DNA of 64,000 nucleotides from an uncultured Lewinella sp. (GTDB lineage: Bacteria; Bacteroidota; Bacteroidia; Chitinophagales; Saprospiraceae), in NCBI GenBank assembly GCA_913057785.1, contig CAJXPD010000013.1, positions 1 to 64,000 of the forward strand, given 5' to 3'. A model generated the notes under the pieces. The model made no database searches. It was not told the DNA's origin and saw only the letters and a program-made list of their open reading frames with translations. Below are positions 8,557-18,130 of the stretch, piece after piece (the first letter of the stretch is position 1; every line of letters starts with the position of its first letter). Position numbers and translations under genes: made by a program.

Positions 8557-9338
8557 TCAAGCTTGAAAAGCCTCTAAATGTGGTCATTATCGCGGGGGCT
8601 TCCGGTATAGGACGAACCATAGTGGAGGCTTACCGGCAGCAGCAGTGCCGACTATTTGTTTGTGATATTTCGAAGGAGTTCATCCAAGAATTTAAAGCGG
8701 AATTTCCGGGAGTATTTATCCAAAGAACCGACGTGGCATATTATGAAGCGGTACAACTTTTTTTTGAGGCGATAAAACAGCAAGTAGATCATATCGATGT
8801 ACTGATAAATTGTGCGGGTATTGCAGGACCAACGGCCTTACTGGAGGAAGTCCATCCTACTGAATGGGATCGAACCATTGACATTAATGTAAACGGAATG
8901 TTTTACTGCCTTAAAGAGGCGATTCCCTGGATCAAGAAATCGACTTCAGGTTCGATCATTAATCTGGCTTCCTCTGCTTCCTACTATGGATTCCCCTATC
9001 GATCCCCGTATTGCACGGCAAAGTGGGCTACTATTGGCATGACTAAAACCTTGGCCATGGAACTCGGGCCTCAAGGTATCCGCGTAAACGCCATATGCCC
9101 GGGAAGCGTAAATGGAGATCGCATTAATCGCGTTTTGCAGGCCGATGCAGTAGAACAGGGTAGATCAGTGGCCGATATCAAAGCCTTGTATGTAAAGCAG
9201 GTCTCTATGAGGACCTTTGTAGACCCTGAAGATGTAGCGGATTTGGCCCTATTTCTAACTTCAAGACACGGAAGATTCATTTCAGGACAAGCCATTGGCC
9301 TAGATGGCCATACAGAAGGTTTGTCGACTAATCTATAA
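8553..9338 (+). CDS. SDR family oxidoreductase
   Basis: The start at 8553 overlaps the transporter stop. The resulting 261-residue protein is the normal length for a classical short-chain dehydrogenase/reductase, while the longer open frame beginning at 8343 runs inside the transporter. It shows the nucleotide-binding GASGIG (15-20), an NCAGIAG strand motif, a Ser near 139, catalytic Tyr153-x-x-x-Lys157 (YCTAK) and a CPGSV motif. It should be a cytoplasmic NAD(P)-dependent alcohol/ketone oxidoreductase. Position suggests action on a solute imported by the BCCT protein, but this is inference. Confidence 0.88.
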   Translation: MIKLEKPLNVVIIAGASGIGRTIVEAYRQQQCRLFVCDISKEFIQEFKAEFPGVFIQRTDVAYYEAVQLFFEAIKQQVDHIDVLINCAGIAGPTALLEEVHPTEWDRTIDINVNGMFYCLKEAIPWIKKSTSGSIINLASSASYYGFPYRSPYCTAKWATIGMTKTLAMELGPQGIRVNAICPGSVNGDRINRVLQADAVEQGRSVADIKALYVKQVSMRTFVDPEDVADLALFLTSRHGRFISGQAIGLDGHTEGLSTNL

Positions 9339-9348
9339 ATAGAAAGAC

Positions 9349-10332
9349 ATGAAAGCAGCATGGTACAAGACTTTTGGACCAGCGAAGGAAGTATTACAAG
9401 TCGGAGAATGGGAAACACCAGTAGCTGGCCCAGGTGAGGTCAAGGTTAAGCTAATCACATCGGCAGTAAATCCTTCAGATACAAAGAAAAGAGCCGGAGC
9501 TAGCCCTACCCTATTGGATAATGGACCTGTGATTCCCAATAGCGATGGAGCCGGTATAATAGAGGCTGTCGGTGAGGGGGTAAGTCCTGAACGTATCGGT
9601 CAGCGGGTTTGGGTGTACAATGGTCAATACGGGCGACGACTGGGCACCTCAGCCGAGTATATATGTTTACCGGAGGAGCAAGCGGTCGTTTTGCCAGACC
9701 CAGCCAGTTTTGAAGTAGGCGCCTGTATGGCCATCCCAGCAATGACCGCTCATCGCTGTGTGACCACCGATGGCGATATTAAGGATAAATATGTACTGGT
9801 AACGGGAGGATCAGGTCGAGTAGGTCATTACGCCATTCAGTGGGCCAAGTATTTTGGAGCTAAGGTAATTGCGACTGCTGGTTCAGCAACGTCCAAACAA
9901 CACTGCTTGGAGGCGGGTGCGGATTTCGTTGTTGGGCATCCTTCTGCAGAATCAAATGAAGCTATTCTTGCCTTTACCGATGGTGAAAAACTGGACTTGG
10001 TTGTAGAGGGAGATTTTGGTGTCAACCTGCCCTTTGTATTGGAGGTCTTGAAAACTAGCGGTATTATCGCGACCTATTCCTCCATGACCGTTCCAGAGCC
10101 TTGTCTCCCCTTCAGAAAGATGCTCTATATGGATGTGAGTATCCGAGTTGTGTTAGTATACGCTATGCCTACAGCGGCAAAGCAGCGAGCCAAAACTGAT
10201 ATTACGACTCTTTTACAGGCCAGACAATTAAAGCATCGTATCAGCAAGACGTTTCCGTTGGATGAAATTGCCCTAGCCCATGAAATGATTGAGGCTGGAG
10301 ATAATTATGGCTGTGTAATTCTAAAACACTGA
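9349..10332 (+). CDS. MDR family zinc-independent alcohol dehydrogenase/quinone reductase
   Basis: The 327-residue protein belongs to the medium-chain reductase superfamily, quinone-oxidoreductase branch. It has the MKAAWY start, an AVNPSDTKKRAG substrate-domain segment, GSGRVGHYAIQWAKYFGAKV (NADPH-binding Rossmann fold, from about 152) and a C-terminal SKTFPLDEIALAHEMIE. The structural zinc cysteines are absent, as in NADPH:quinone or acryloyl-CoA-type reductases. It starts 10 bp after the SDR stop, so it is part of the same operon. Substrate unknown. Confidence 0.85.
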   Translation: MKAAWYKTFGPAKEVLQVGEWETPVAGPGEVKVKLITSAVNPSDTKKRAGASPTLLDNGPVIPNSDGAGIIEAVGEGVSPERIGQRVWVYNGQYGRRLGTSAEYICLPEEQAVVLPDPASFEVGACMAIPAMTAHRCVTTDGDIKDKYVLVTGGSGRVGHYAIQWAKYFGAKVIATAGSATSKQHCLEAGADFVVGHPSAESNEAILAFTDGEKLDLVVEGDFGVNLPFVLEVLKTSGIIATYSSMTVPEPCLPFRKMLYMDVSIRVVLVYAMPTAAKQRAKTDITTLLQARQLKHRISKTFPLDEIALAHEMIEAGDNYGCVILKH

Positions 10333-10441
10333 ACGAGCATTGGATAAACGCCAAAACTGTGCCGTTAGAATTTGTTTTCTCGGTATTCCAAAAGAAAGAT
10401 ATCCTACTATGTTTTTTATGCTCCACATGATAACAAAAAGT

Positions 10442-11326
10442 ATGAAATTGAAATCAACAGTCTTATGCGCATGCATTATGTGGATGGGACTTCACCTGCA
10501 AGGCCAGGAAGAGGTTGAGCTATGGAGAGGTATGAAAACTCCGTATCTAAAAGATAATAATTTGAAGGAATACGAAGAGGAGATATGGGGTACTAGATGC
10601 TTGCGCAATGTAACAAAACCAACCCTCACGATATATCCCGCAAAAGGAGCCAATTCTGGAAAAGCGGTATTGATCATTCCAGGAGGTGGGTATGAAATTG
10701 TCGCTATCCATCATGAAGGTTATGATTTGGCAGAAGCACTTTCAGCAGAAGGGATCACGGCAGCAGTGCTAAAGTATAGAATTCCAAATGTAGAATCATC
10801 TGATTCACCACACTTGGTACCCTTGACTGATGCGCGACGAGCTTTGTCTTTGCTTAGAGATCGAGGAAAGACCTTGGGCTTTAGGGACGATCAGGTTGGG
10901 GTGATAGGGTTCTCTGCTGGAAGTCATCTCTCCACCGTTCTAGGCCTTTGGAAAAGTGAGCATGAAAATGAAATCCCAAATTTCTCAGCGCTAATTTATG
11001 GCGTAACAGACCTATCAGATCAAAATCTACAGTGGCTAGAAAAATCACTATACCATAGGGAAATGACCGAGCAAGAAAGGAAGCAAAACAACCTCCTGGA
11101 TCAGGTCAATGAACATACCCCGCCCGCTTTTCTTGTCCATGCTTATGATGATGATGTGTGTTTGGTCAAGGAATCTACTGGATATGCTCAGAAGTTAAGA
11201 GAAAATAAGGTCATCGTTGAAACCCATCTATTCCAAAGTGGTGGTCATGGTTTTGGGATGGGACGAAAGGAGGATGGAACAGATCAATGGGTGCCACTTT
11301 TCGTCAACTGGTTGAAAAGACTATAA
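10442..11326 (+). CDS. Secreted alpha/beta hydrolase (acetyl-esterase/BD-FAE type)
   Basis: ATG 10442 is chosen over an in-frame TTG at 10340 because it begins a signal peptide (MKLKSTVLCACIMW.., about 22 residues). The 294-residue enzyme has an oxyanion-hole motif PGGGYEIV, the nucleophile elbow GFSAGS (from about 156), an acidic residue in YDDDV, and the catalytic His in GGHGFG near the C-terminus. Family members are exported esterases that remove acyl groups from polysaccharides or small esters. It starts about 110 bp after the MDR gene and is followed 4 bp later by another exported hydrolase. Confidence 0.83.
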   Translation: MKLKSTVLCACIMWMGLHLQGQEEVELWRGMKTPYLKDNNLKEYEEEIWGTRCLRNVTKPTLTIYPAKGANSGKAVLIIPGGGYEIVAIHHEGYDLAEALSAEGITAAVLKYRIPNVESSDSPHLVPLTDARRALSLLRDRGKTLGFRDDQVGVIGFSAGSHLSTVLGLWKSEHENEIPNFSALIYGVTDLSDQNLQWLEKSLYHREMTEQERKQNNLLDQVNEHTPPAFLVHAYDDDVCLVKESTGYAQKLRENKVIVETHLFQSGGHGFGMGRKEDGTDQWVPLFVNWLKRL

Positions 11327-11330
11327 GCAC

Positions 11331-12653
11331 ATGAAGTTGAAATTCTCTTTTTTGATATTTATCGTATTGCTCTACTGGATTTCTTGTTCCAATACAGAAC
11401 ATCCACCGAAATCTGCAGTAATTGGCGTTCATAAACCCTTTCAATCGGCCTCTTCCATTGATGAAGTTCGAGCACAGATCGAAAAGCTTCCGACGGAAGA
11501 TATTTGGTGGAACGTCTACGGAGAAGATCAAATGTGGAACTTTAAGAACCTACATCGATTTTATCCTGCCGTCAACGTGTACCGGGAAGGACAGGTCAAG
11601 ATCCTAGGGACTCGGGTCATGGCAGAGATCCCAAATCACCAAGTAGAGACACCCGCAGGGAAAATAGGGTTCAAAGCATTCATTGATAGCGATCAGTCCA
11701 CCACCATGGGTATCGTAATTGTACAAGGAGGGGAGATCGTCTTTGAGCACTACCCCAGACAAGAGCCCTATGAAAAACCGATTTATTGGTCGGTGACGAA
11801 GGTACTCGTTTCTGCATTAGTCGGAATATTGGAAGACCGAGGATTGGTGGAGGTTAACCTTCCTATCAGTAAGTACCTACCAGAACTGGAAGATTCTGAT
11901 TTTAAAGCTGTTACCATTAGAAACATACTAGATATGGCCAGCGGCGTAAACTGCCAGGAAAATTATGAGGACTGGGAATCCTGCTACTATCAATATTCAG
12001 CAACCGTCGGGGATGGTTTTTGGGCCGACGATACTCCAAAGAACCCGTACGAATTCCTAGCTAGTGTCAAACCCGGAATGTCACATGATCAGGGTACTCG
12101 TTTTGAGTATTCTGGGGCGAACACTTTTTTGCTGAGTTGGTTGGTGGAACGTCAAATGGGAATGCCTTTTCAGGATGCCTTGACCAAAGAGATATGGGCC
12201 AAAATAGGGGCTGAGTCAGATGCTTCACTGCTTGCTCCCCGATATGGAGTTCCCAATACCCACGGAGGTTTACTTGCCAGGCTTAGAGATGTGGCGAGAT
12301 ATGGCATGCTATACACCCCTAGCTCCTCTCTCCTAACGGATGAGCAGATTATTTCCGACAGGGTGATCCAACTCATTCGGAATGAAGGGAACTCGAAGCT
12401 ATGGGAACATGCGAAAGGTAAAGACTGGCTACCAGAAGACTTTTCACACAGTGTTTACCAATGGGATCAGGTATACAAAAACCATGATTTTTTCAAAGGT
12501 GGCTGGTGCGGGCAAGGCCTTTTGGTCAATCCGGACAAAGATTTGGTGGTGGTTTATACCGGATATTGTAAAGACGCACAAAGCACAGAAGTTGCATTAC
12601 TGCCGATTCTTAGACAAGTGCTCAAGGAAGTATTTCCGTTGGAAGAGGGGTAA
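11331..12653 (+). CDS. Beta-lactamase-class-C-like serine hydrolase, lipoprotein
   Basis: The 440-residue protein begins with a lipoprotein signal (YWISC lipobox, Cys19). It has the serine hydrolase motifs SVTK (about 153-156) and YSGAN (about 260), plus a C-terminal WCGQG segment where class C enzymes carry the third motif. The sequence resembles esterase EstB/6-aminohexanoate-dimer hydrolase relatives more than true beta-lactamases. It is membrane anchored and likely faces the periplasm or cell surface. It follows the esterase by 4 bp, so the two are probably translated from one mRNA. Confidence 0.82.
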   Translation: MKLKFSFLIFIVLLYWISCSNTEHPPKSAVIGVHKPFQSASSIDEVRAQIEKLPTEDIWWNVYGEDQMWNFKNLHRFYPAVNVYREGQVKILGTRVMAEIPNHQVETPAGKIGFKAFIDSDQSTTMGIVIVQGGEIVFEHYPRQEPYEKPIYWSVTKVLVSALVGILEDRGLVEVNLPISKYLPELEDSDFKAVTIRNILDMASGVNCQENYEDWESCYYQYSATVGDGFWADDTPKNPYEFLASVKPGMSHDQGTRFEYSGANTFLLSWLVERQMGMPFQDALTKEIWAKIGAESDASLLAPRYGVPNTHGGLLARLRDVARYGMLYTPSSSLLTDEQIISDRVIQLIRNEGNSKLWEHAKGKDWLPEDFSHSVYQWDQVYKNHDFFKGGWCGQGLLVNPDKDLVVVYTGYCKDAQSTEVALLPILRQVLKEVFPLEEG

Positions 12654-12758
12654 TTTGAGTCCAACTACCCCATCCATCTCATTTACCTTATGTTCCTTAG
12701 CCGTCGAGCCAATCTGTAAGCATGCTCTACATAATCCAAGGCCACTCATTTCAAGACA

Positions 12759-14219
12759 TTAACAACCACAGTCTCCATAAACAAACCATGTATTAAGGCT
12801 TGTCCCCGCTTTAGAGAGAATCTCCATGGATCCCTCGTATTTACCTCCTCCCCCATCATTCCTGCTGGTCTGGCGAGCTTTGATTTCGCAAATATATCCA
12901 CCACCAACATAGCGCAATTTCAAGTCATCACCATTATTTTTCATCGCCTTGATTTCTTGTACTGCATCATTCCAGAGATCTCTCACATTTCCGCGATGGC
13001 CCATCCCTATCGTTCCAACGGATTTGATTTTTGGCTCGGTCGGTATCTTGTCCATGACCATCATGACCTCTTTCAAACCATCCAGGATATCCTGTTGCCA
13101 GTCTCCGCTAGTGTTGAGCGGTTCGCCAAACAATTCGTCAGTGCCTCTTTCTTTTAAGGTGATCCACACCTCTTGCGCCGCTCGCTGCTTCAACCGAGCT
13201 ACGTGAGCCTGCATATCATCTTTCAGTGGGATCATTTGCCCATTAACCTTTATCGCCGCATTCTTTCCCATGTCACTGGCAAAGATCATTGTTCCAGTAC
13301 TCATTTCTGAAGGCTCAAAGTTACAAGAACATCCTCCATCGGAATCGACATTGGAGGGTATATCCTTGAATGCAAAAGCCTCCACCAAAACCGTGGCGCG
13401 AAGCGTTTTTGCCTCTTGTTCAGCAGGGATTCCTTCCTTGAATTCGCCTTGGACGGATTCTGGTTTGGGCTTTAACTGAAAGAAGTGCTTACTAAAAGAT
13501 TGGGTCCGTTTAAAAGTTTTCGCCGGGCTAGATTCTAGATCTGTGATCGTTTCTGTCAAATAGAAAGAAGGGTGCTCGCCGCTCCATTCAACCGATCTCC
13601 TTTTCACCAATTGATAGTCCTTGTTGAATAAATCATAAGTTCTACTATATCCATACTCCCCTACCTCTGTTTTTCTGAGAGCTAGTGTCAGATCTCCCCT
13701 TTGGTAAATGGTGGTCGCACTTTCAGCGTCTCCTGCACCAGATGTCCATTCATTGCGCTTGGTCCATTGACTCATTTCTAGCTTTGCTAATTCTCCCACG
13801 CTCATACTGCTTCGCTCTACCCTTTTGTTCTCCCCTTCCCGCTGTACGGCACCACCAAAAACCCAGCCTTCTTTGCCATCATCAGTACGTATCTTGAGCC
13901 ATGGCGCTTCGAATGAGGTGCCCCTCAATTCTATCGTGTGTAAGTCTTCGGTTTGTTCTCCGGTGAAAGTAACGACAGCATTTTCGCGCAGGCTAGCCAC
14001 GATTTTTCCACTGATACTGGGTTCAGCTCGCACATTTAGCAGATCTACCCAGGCCGTTAGCATTTCATTAGCTTGGTAATCCCGACGCTGTTCTTGCTCC
14101 TGCGTCTCTGCCTCAGCAGTGTGCGCTTCCGTACTGTCGGAGGTACCTTCTGAATTACTATTGCATGCCGTGGTGAATAGAGCAAGGAGTATCAAAAACA
14201 TAGAAATAGAACGTGTCAT
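12759..14219 (-). CDS. SH3-domain lipoprotein
   Basis: The 486-residue product has a lipoprotein signal (LFTTAC, Cys19), an acidic/serine-rich linker, and a bacterial SH3 domain at about 55-125 (LLNVRAEPSISGKIVASL, then WLKIRTDDGKEGWVFGG). SH3_3 domains usually bind cell-wall peptides or simply scaffold. The remaining 350 residues are not recognised. They include a CSC motif in GGCSCNFEPSE and a terminal YGDCGC, which may form disulfides. It is monocistronic and convergent with the serine hydrolase gene. Confidence 0.75.
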   Translation of the reverse strand: MTRSISMFLILLALFTTACNSNSEGTSDSTEAHTAEAETQEQEQRRDYQANEMLTAWVDLLNVRAEPSISGKIVASLRENAVVTFTGEQTEDLHTIELRGTSFEAPWLKIRTDDGKEGWVFGGAVQREGENKRVERSSMSVGELAKLEMSQWTKRNEWTSGAGDAESATTIYQRGDLTLALRKTEVGEYGYSRTYDLFNKDYQLVKRRSVEWSGEHPSFYLTETITDLESSPAKTFKRTQSFSKHFFQLKPKPESVQGEFKEGIPAEQEAKTLRATVLVEAFAFKDIPSNVDSDGGCSCNFEPSEMSTGTMIFASDMGKNAAIKVNGQMIPLKDDMQAHVARLKQRAAQEVWITLKERGTDELFGEPLNTSGDWQQDILDGLKEVMMVMDKIPTEPKIKSVGTIGMGHRGNVRDLWNDAVQEIKAMKNNGDDLKLRYVGGGYICEIKARQTSRNDGGGGKYEGSMEILSKAGTSLNTWFVYGDCGC

Positions 14220-14563
14220 ATGATATTTGTTGGGTTTAGAAAATGCAAACAGTCAGCAAAGCCAAATCACTAGACAGATGAAAGATGCTAATTGTTGAAA
14301 AATAGTTGATTATGCACTTTTTCTACAGTGATAATGCAGGTGCCGTAGACTTAATCATAATTCCAGAAGTGGAGGAAACAGTTGGGAATCATCAAATCAC
14401 GATGATGGTCAAAGACTAGGAGACAGTTTCGACAAACCAAATATAGTAATTCTTACAGTTTGGGTAATAGCTAGATGATATCAATCACTTAGACACTACC
14501 GGTCTCAAGTCAGAAATCGAATCAAACTGGCCAAAAAGATAAAACGCCATTCTGCAATCTACT

Positions 14564-14617
14564 TGCAAAATCAAGGCGAAAAATAACCTAGCTGTTTCGC
14601 TATTTTGCAGCGCTAGG
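14564..14617 (+). promoter_or_regulatory. Structured leader with two mutually exclusive hairpins
   Basis: In the 440-bp gap between divergent genes, TGCAAAAT (14564-14571) pairs with ATTTTGCA (14602-14609), with inner CGAAA/TTTCG pairing. Alternatively CCTAGC (14588-14593) pairs with GCTAGG (14612-14617). The two folds compete because one arm lies in the other's loop. The element sits 43 bp before the ATG at 14660. Nothing else was recognised in 14220-14659. Confidence 0.3.
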
Positions 14618-14659
14618 AAAAGCTTAACTGAAATCACTTTAAACACCCGCACTATTGTT

Positions 14660-15370
14660 ATGCCTGTCCCTAATTCGACTATCAGGAAAGGAATTCTTTT
14701 CCTTCTACTCATGCTACTCGCCAGTACCTCTATCTATAGCCAGGCCGGTCGAATCACAGGGGGGCAGATACCTCAAACCAGTTATGATAACGTGCTCCAG
14801 GGAAGAATCTACTTTCCCATTTATCCGGCCATCACAGGTAGCCAGTATCTAATGAAAGATTGGTCAGCGGGCAATGTCTTACTACAAGGCAGATGGTACG
14901 CTAACCTTCCCCTCCTCTATGATGTTTATGCCGATGATTTGATCTACTTAGCCAGTAAGGATGAAAGTTTTGATTTGATCCGCTTGGTCAAGCCATATAT
15001 TCAGCGATTTAATTTGGGTGATCGGCAATTCATTAACCTAGCCTATAGTCCTCATGCCAAAACGAACCTGGCTGAGGGCTTTTATGAGGTGCAAGCAGAG
15101 GGTAAGGTCACGTATCTAATCAAGCGGAAACTTGAAACCATCACAGAACGGGCTATCTCTTCTTTTGTAAGAAAAGACATGCATTATCTAGTTTATAATG
15201 GCCAAGCTCATCGAATGCGTAATAAGAAGAGCCTGCTGCCCTTGATTGGTGAACAGCGCAAGAAAACGGTTTTTAGCTTCCTGAAAAAAGAAAGCATACG
15301 ATTGAAAAAATCTGGAGACGGGGGCTGGCGAAAGGTAGCCTTGTATTTGAATAGCTTACAACTGGATTAG
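14660..15370 (+). CDS. Secreted protein of unknown function in TonB-receptor operon
   Basis: This 236-residue protein has a signal peptide (about 1-28, RKGILFLLLMLLASTSIYS-Q). The mature part is mixed alpha/beta with no motif I recognise; it includes ILQGRWYANLPLLYDVYADDLIYL-like strands and a basic C-terminus (KKTVFSFLKKESIRLKKSG). It ends 3 bp before the TonB-receptor gene, so co-transcription is very likely. A plausible role is a periplasmic or surface accessory of that receptor; this rests on position only. Confidence 0.7.
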   Translation: MPVPNSTIRKGILFLLLMLLASTSIYSQAGRITGGQIPQTSYDNVLQGRIYFPIYPAITGSQYLMKDWSAGNVLLQGRWYANLPLLYDVYADDLIYLASKDESFDLIRLVKPYIQRFNLGDRQFINLAYSPHAKTNLAEGFYEVQAEGKVTYLIKRKLETITERAISSFVRKDMHYLVYNGQAHRMRNKKSLLPLIGEQRKKTVFSFLKKESIRLKKSGDGGWRKVALYLNSLQLD

Positions 15371-15373
15371 CTC

Positions 15374-18130
15374 ATGACAAAACAATTACTTTTTTCCATA
15401 TTTTTCTTGGTGGGCGCAGTACTTCTGACGGCACAACCGTCCCTGCAACTCGCTAAGAATTACAATGGCCTGGACTTCGTTGATTTTTGCCAAGAACTTG
15501 AAGCAGAGCATGGTATTCAAGCTTTCTTTTTTCCCGGCTGGGTCAAGGAAATTAAGGTAAAACAGGCTGAAATCCCTGCCCGCCTTGATACTGTTCTAGA
15601 GGCAACATTTGCAGGTACGGACTTTAACTATTTCATCCACCCCACTGGTCAGATTGTGCTGAGTTATGGCAGTCGTATTCTACCAGCAATAAATTGGATT
15701 GAGCTTGATGCACCAAGCTTGGATCAGGAAAGCCAGGATGTCAATGACTTGGCGAATCAATCTCTGCAAAATCAATTAGAGAATTATGAGACGGAATGGA
15801 TCGTGATAGGGAACCCAAGTTCACCGGAACAAAAACCCAAAGTAAGCTTGAAAGGCTTTGTCTCCAACGAAGAAACCGGAGAGCCCTTGGAGGGCGTGAT
15901 TGTGTTTATCGAGGGTGGAAATGGGGGGACTTTGACTGACTCCTTGGGTTATTATGAGGTGTCCTTACCGCAAGGCCGATATCGAGCAGTCTTCCAAAGT
16001 GTGGGGCTCAAAGAAGCTAGTCGACGGATTCAACTTTTTGCCAGTGGGCAATTGGATATCCAATTAGGGCCTCTGATCTTAGAAATAGAGGAAGTCGTTG
16101 TTCGAGCCAATAAGAAAGCGAGTGTGGAAAGCGTACAGATGGGCGTTGATGCCTTGAAAACGGAGACCATCAGAGAGTTGCCAAGTTTGTTGGGAGAGGT
16201 GGATATTGTACGCTCTGCCTTGTTACTTCCAGGTGTACAAACGGTGGGGGAATTTTCCTCTGGGATCAATGTCCGTGGAGGTGGAGCGGATCAAAATCTG
16301 GTTTTGTTGAATGGTGCGCCTGTGTTCAATGCTTCGCATCTTTTTGGTTTCTCTTCTTCCTTTAGTCCTGATGTGATTGAAGGTTTCGAATTGTATAAAA
16401 GCACGATTCCTGCAAAATATGGTGGGCGTATATCCTCCGTTTTGGATATCCAAATGAAGGAAGGGGATATGGATAAATGGTCGATAAAGGGGGGGATCAG
16501 TCCTGTAACCAGCAGAGTTACCGTAGAAGGGCCTATTCGGAAGGATAAGAGTTCGCTGATTGTCAGTGGTAGAAGCACCTATTCCAATTGGATCTTAAGT
16601 CGCCTGCGCAATGCGTCCTTTCGGAATAGCAGAGCTGATTATTCTGATCTCACTGCGCACTATAAAACACGCATTGGACAAAACGATTACCTGGATGTAT
16701 CAGCCTACCTCAGTAATGATGCCTTTCAATTGAATGGCGATACCACTTTTGCATATCAAAATAGAAATGCTACGATCAATTATCGCAAAGCTATTGGGGA
16801 GAAATTGTTTGGCACCTTCTCCGGTATTTTCAGCCAGTACCGGTTTCAGGTGAAAAGTGAACAGCGGCCGATTTCGAGCTTCGACCTCTCCTATCGCATT
16901 AATTATACAGAAGGGCGAGCGCACTTTTCCTACGCGCCTTCAGATAAACATCAGATCAATTTTGGCTCCAATATAGTCCTCTATCAGCTAGATCCGGGGC
17001 AAATTCAACCCATTTCGTCAGAGTCGGTGGTGAGCACTAAAGCATTGGAGCAGGAGCGCGCCTTGGAGGGCAGTATCTATTTCAGTGATGAATGGACCGT
17101 CAGTGATGATTTCTCGGTCAATGCGGGCCTTCGCTTCACTCAATATCTCTACCTCGGGCCACAAAGTGTCTTCAATTATTTGCCGAATGCCGCTCGAACG
17201 GAACAAAACATCATCGGCACCACGGAATTTGGAAGCGGTAAAATAGTACAACGATACGGGGGCCCAGAGTATAGACTTTCCTTACGTTATTCGCTGGATG
17301 TCAACACCTCCATCAAAGCCGCCGTCAATCGCAATCGGCAATATTTGAGTATGCTATTCAATTCTGCGACGGTCTCCCCTACGGCCACCTGGAAATTGTC
17401 TGATCAGCATATTTTACCACAGACTGGTGATCAAATCTCCTTGGGCATTTACCGGAATTTTCAGGATGACCAATGGGAGTTATCCTTAGAGGGCTATTAC
17501 AAGCAGATCCAGGACATGCTGGATTACAAAGCCGGTGCTGATTTACTACTCAATGATAACCTGGAAACCGAAGTGGTAAATGGGGAAGGTCAGGCCTACG
17601 GTTTGGAGTTTTTGGTGAGAAAAAACGGCAGAAAACTCAACGGCTGGTTGAGTTATACCTATTCAAGAACGCGGTTTCGCACACAAAGTCCATTCTCACA
17701 AGATCAGATTAACCAGGGCGAGTGGTTCCCTACCAATTTTGATAAGCCCCATGATCTCAGCTTTGTCAGCTACTATAAATTCTCGCGCCGTTTGAGTTTT
17801 TCGACCAACTTGGCTTACAGCACGGGTCGTCCCATTACCATTCCAGTAGCCAAATATCAATTTGCCAATGGGGTGCGCCTACAATACTCACAAAGAAATG
17901 AGTTCCGAGTGCCAGACTACTTCCGTTGGGATATTTCGATCAACCTTCAGGGGAATCATAAGAAGAGAAAATTTGCGCATAATTCTTGGTCTTTATCGCT
18001 TTATAATGTGACCGGAAGGAGGAACGTGTATTCTATCTATTTCGTAAGTGATGGAACGGAGGCGCAAGGCTATAGATTATCCATTTTTGGAAGGCCATTC
18101 CTAACCCTAACGTACAATTTCATTCTATGA
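15374..18130 (+). CDS. TonB-dependent receptor with STN and carboxypeptidase-regulatory domains
   Basis: The 918-residue outer-membrane receptor has a signal peptide (1-20), an STN-like domain (about 25-95, ending GQIVLSYGSR), a carboxypeptidase-regulatory domain (about 155-245, with GFVSNEETGEPLEGV) and a plug (about 265-390, with RGGGADQNLVLLNGAPVFN and PAKYGGRISSV). A beta barrel ends in the C-terminal strand LTLTYNFIL with terminal hydrophobic Leu. STN domains often link receptors to FecR/ECF signalling, but no FecR or partner sigma gene is adjacent. Its stop overlaps the DUF4249 start by ATGA. The substrate is unknown. The receptor at 26280 is a paralogue without the STN domain. Confidence 0.88.
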   Translation: MTKQLLFSIFFLVGAVLLTAQPSLQLAKNYNGLDFVDFCQELEAEHGIQAFFFPGWVKEIKVKQAEIPARLDTVLEATFAGTDFNYFIHPTGQIVLSYGSRILPAINWIELDAPSLDQESQDVNDLANQSLQNQLENYETEWIVIGNPSSPEQKPKVSLKGFVSNEETGEPLEGVIVFIEGGNGGTLTDSLGYYEVSLPQGRYRAVFQSVGLKEASRRIQLFASGQLDIQLGPLILEIEEVVVRANKKASVESVQMGVDALKTETIRELPSLLGEVDIVRSALLLPGVQTVGEFSSGINVRGGGADQNLVLLNGAPVFNASHLFGFSSSFSPDVIEGFELYKSTIPAKYGGRISSVLDIQMKEGDMDKWSIKGGISPVTSRVTVEGPIRKDKSSLIVSGRSTYSNWILSRLRNASFRNSRADYSDLTAHYKTRIGQNDYLDVSAYLSNDAFQLNGDTTFAYQNRNATINYRKAIGEKLFGTFSGIFSQYRFQVKSEQRPISSFDLSYRINYTEGRAHFSYAPSDKHQINFGSNIVLYQLDPGQIQPISSESVVSTKALEQERALEGSIYFSDEWTVSDDFSVNAGLRFTQYLYLGPQSVFNYLPNAARTEQNIIGTTEFGSGKIVQRYGGPEYRLSLRYSLDVNTSIKAAVNRNRQYLSMLFNSATVSPTATWKLSDQHILPQTGDQISLGIYRNFQDDQWELSLEGYYKQIQDMLDYKAGADLLLNDNLETEVVNGEGQAYGLEFLVRKNGRKLNGWLSYTYSRTRFRTQSPFSQDQINQGEWFPTNFDKPHDLSFVSYYKFSRRLSFSTNLAYSTGRPITIPVAKYQFANGVRLQYSQRNEFRVPDYFRWDISINLQGNHKKRKFAHNSWSLSLYNVTGRRNVYSIYFVSDGTEAQGYRLSIFGRPFLTLTYNFIL

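Noticed and set aside
10340-10441. TTG-initiated extension of the esterase
   Set aside because: It would place 34 residues before a clear signal peptide.
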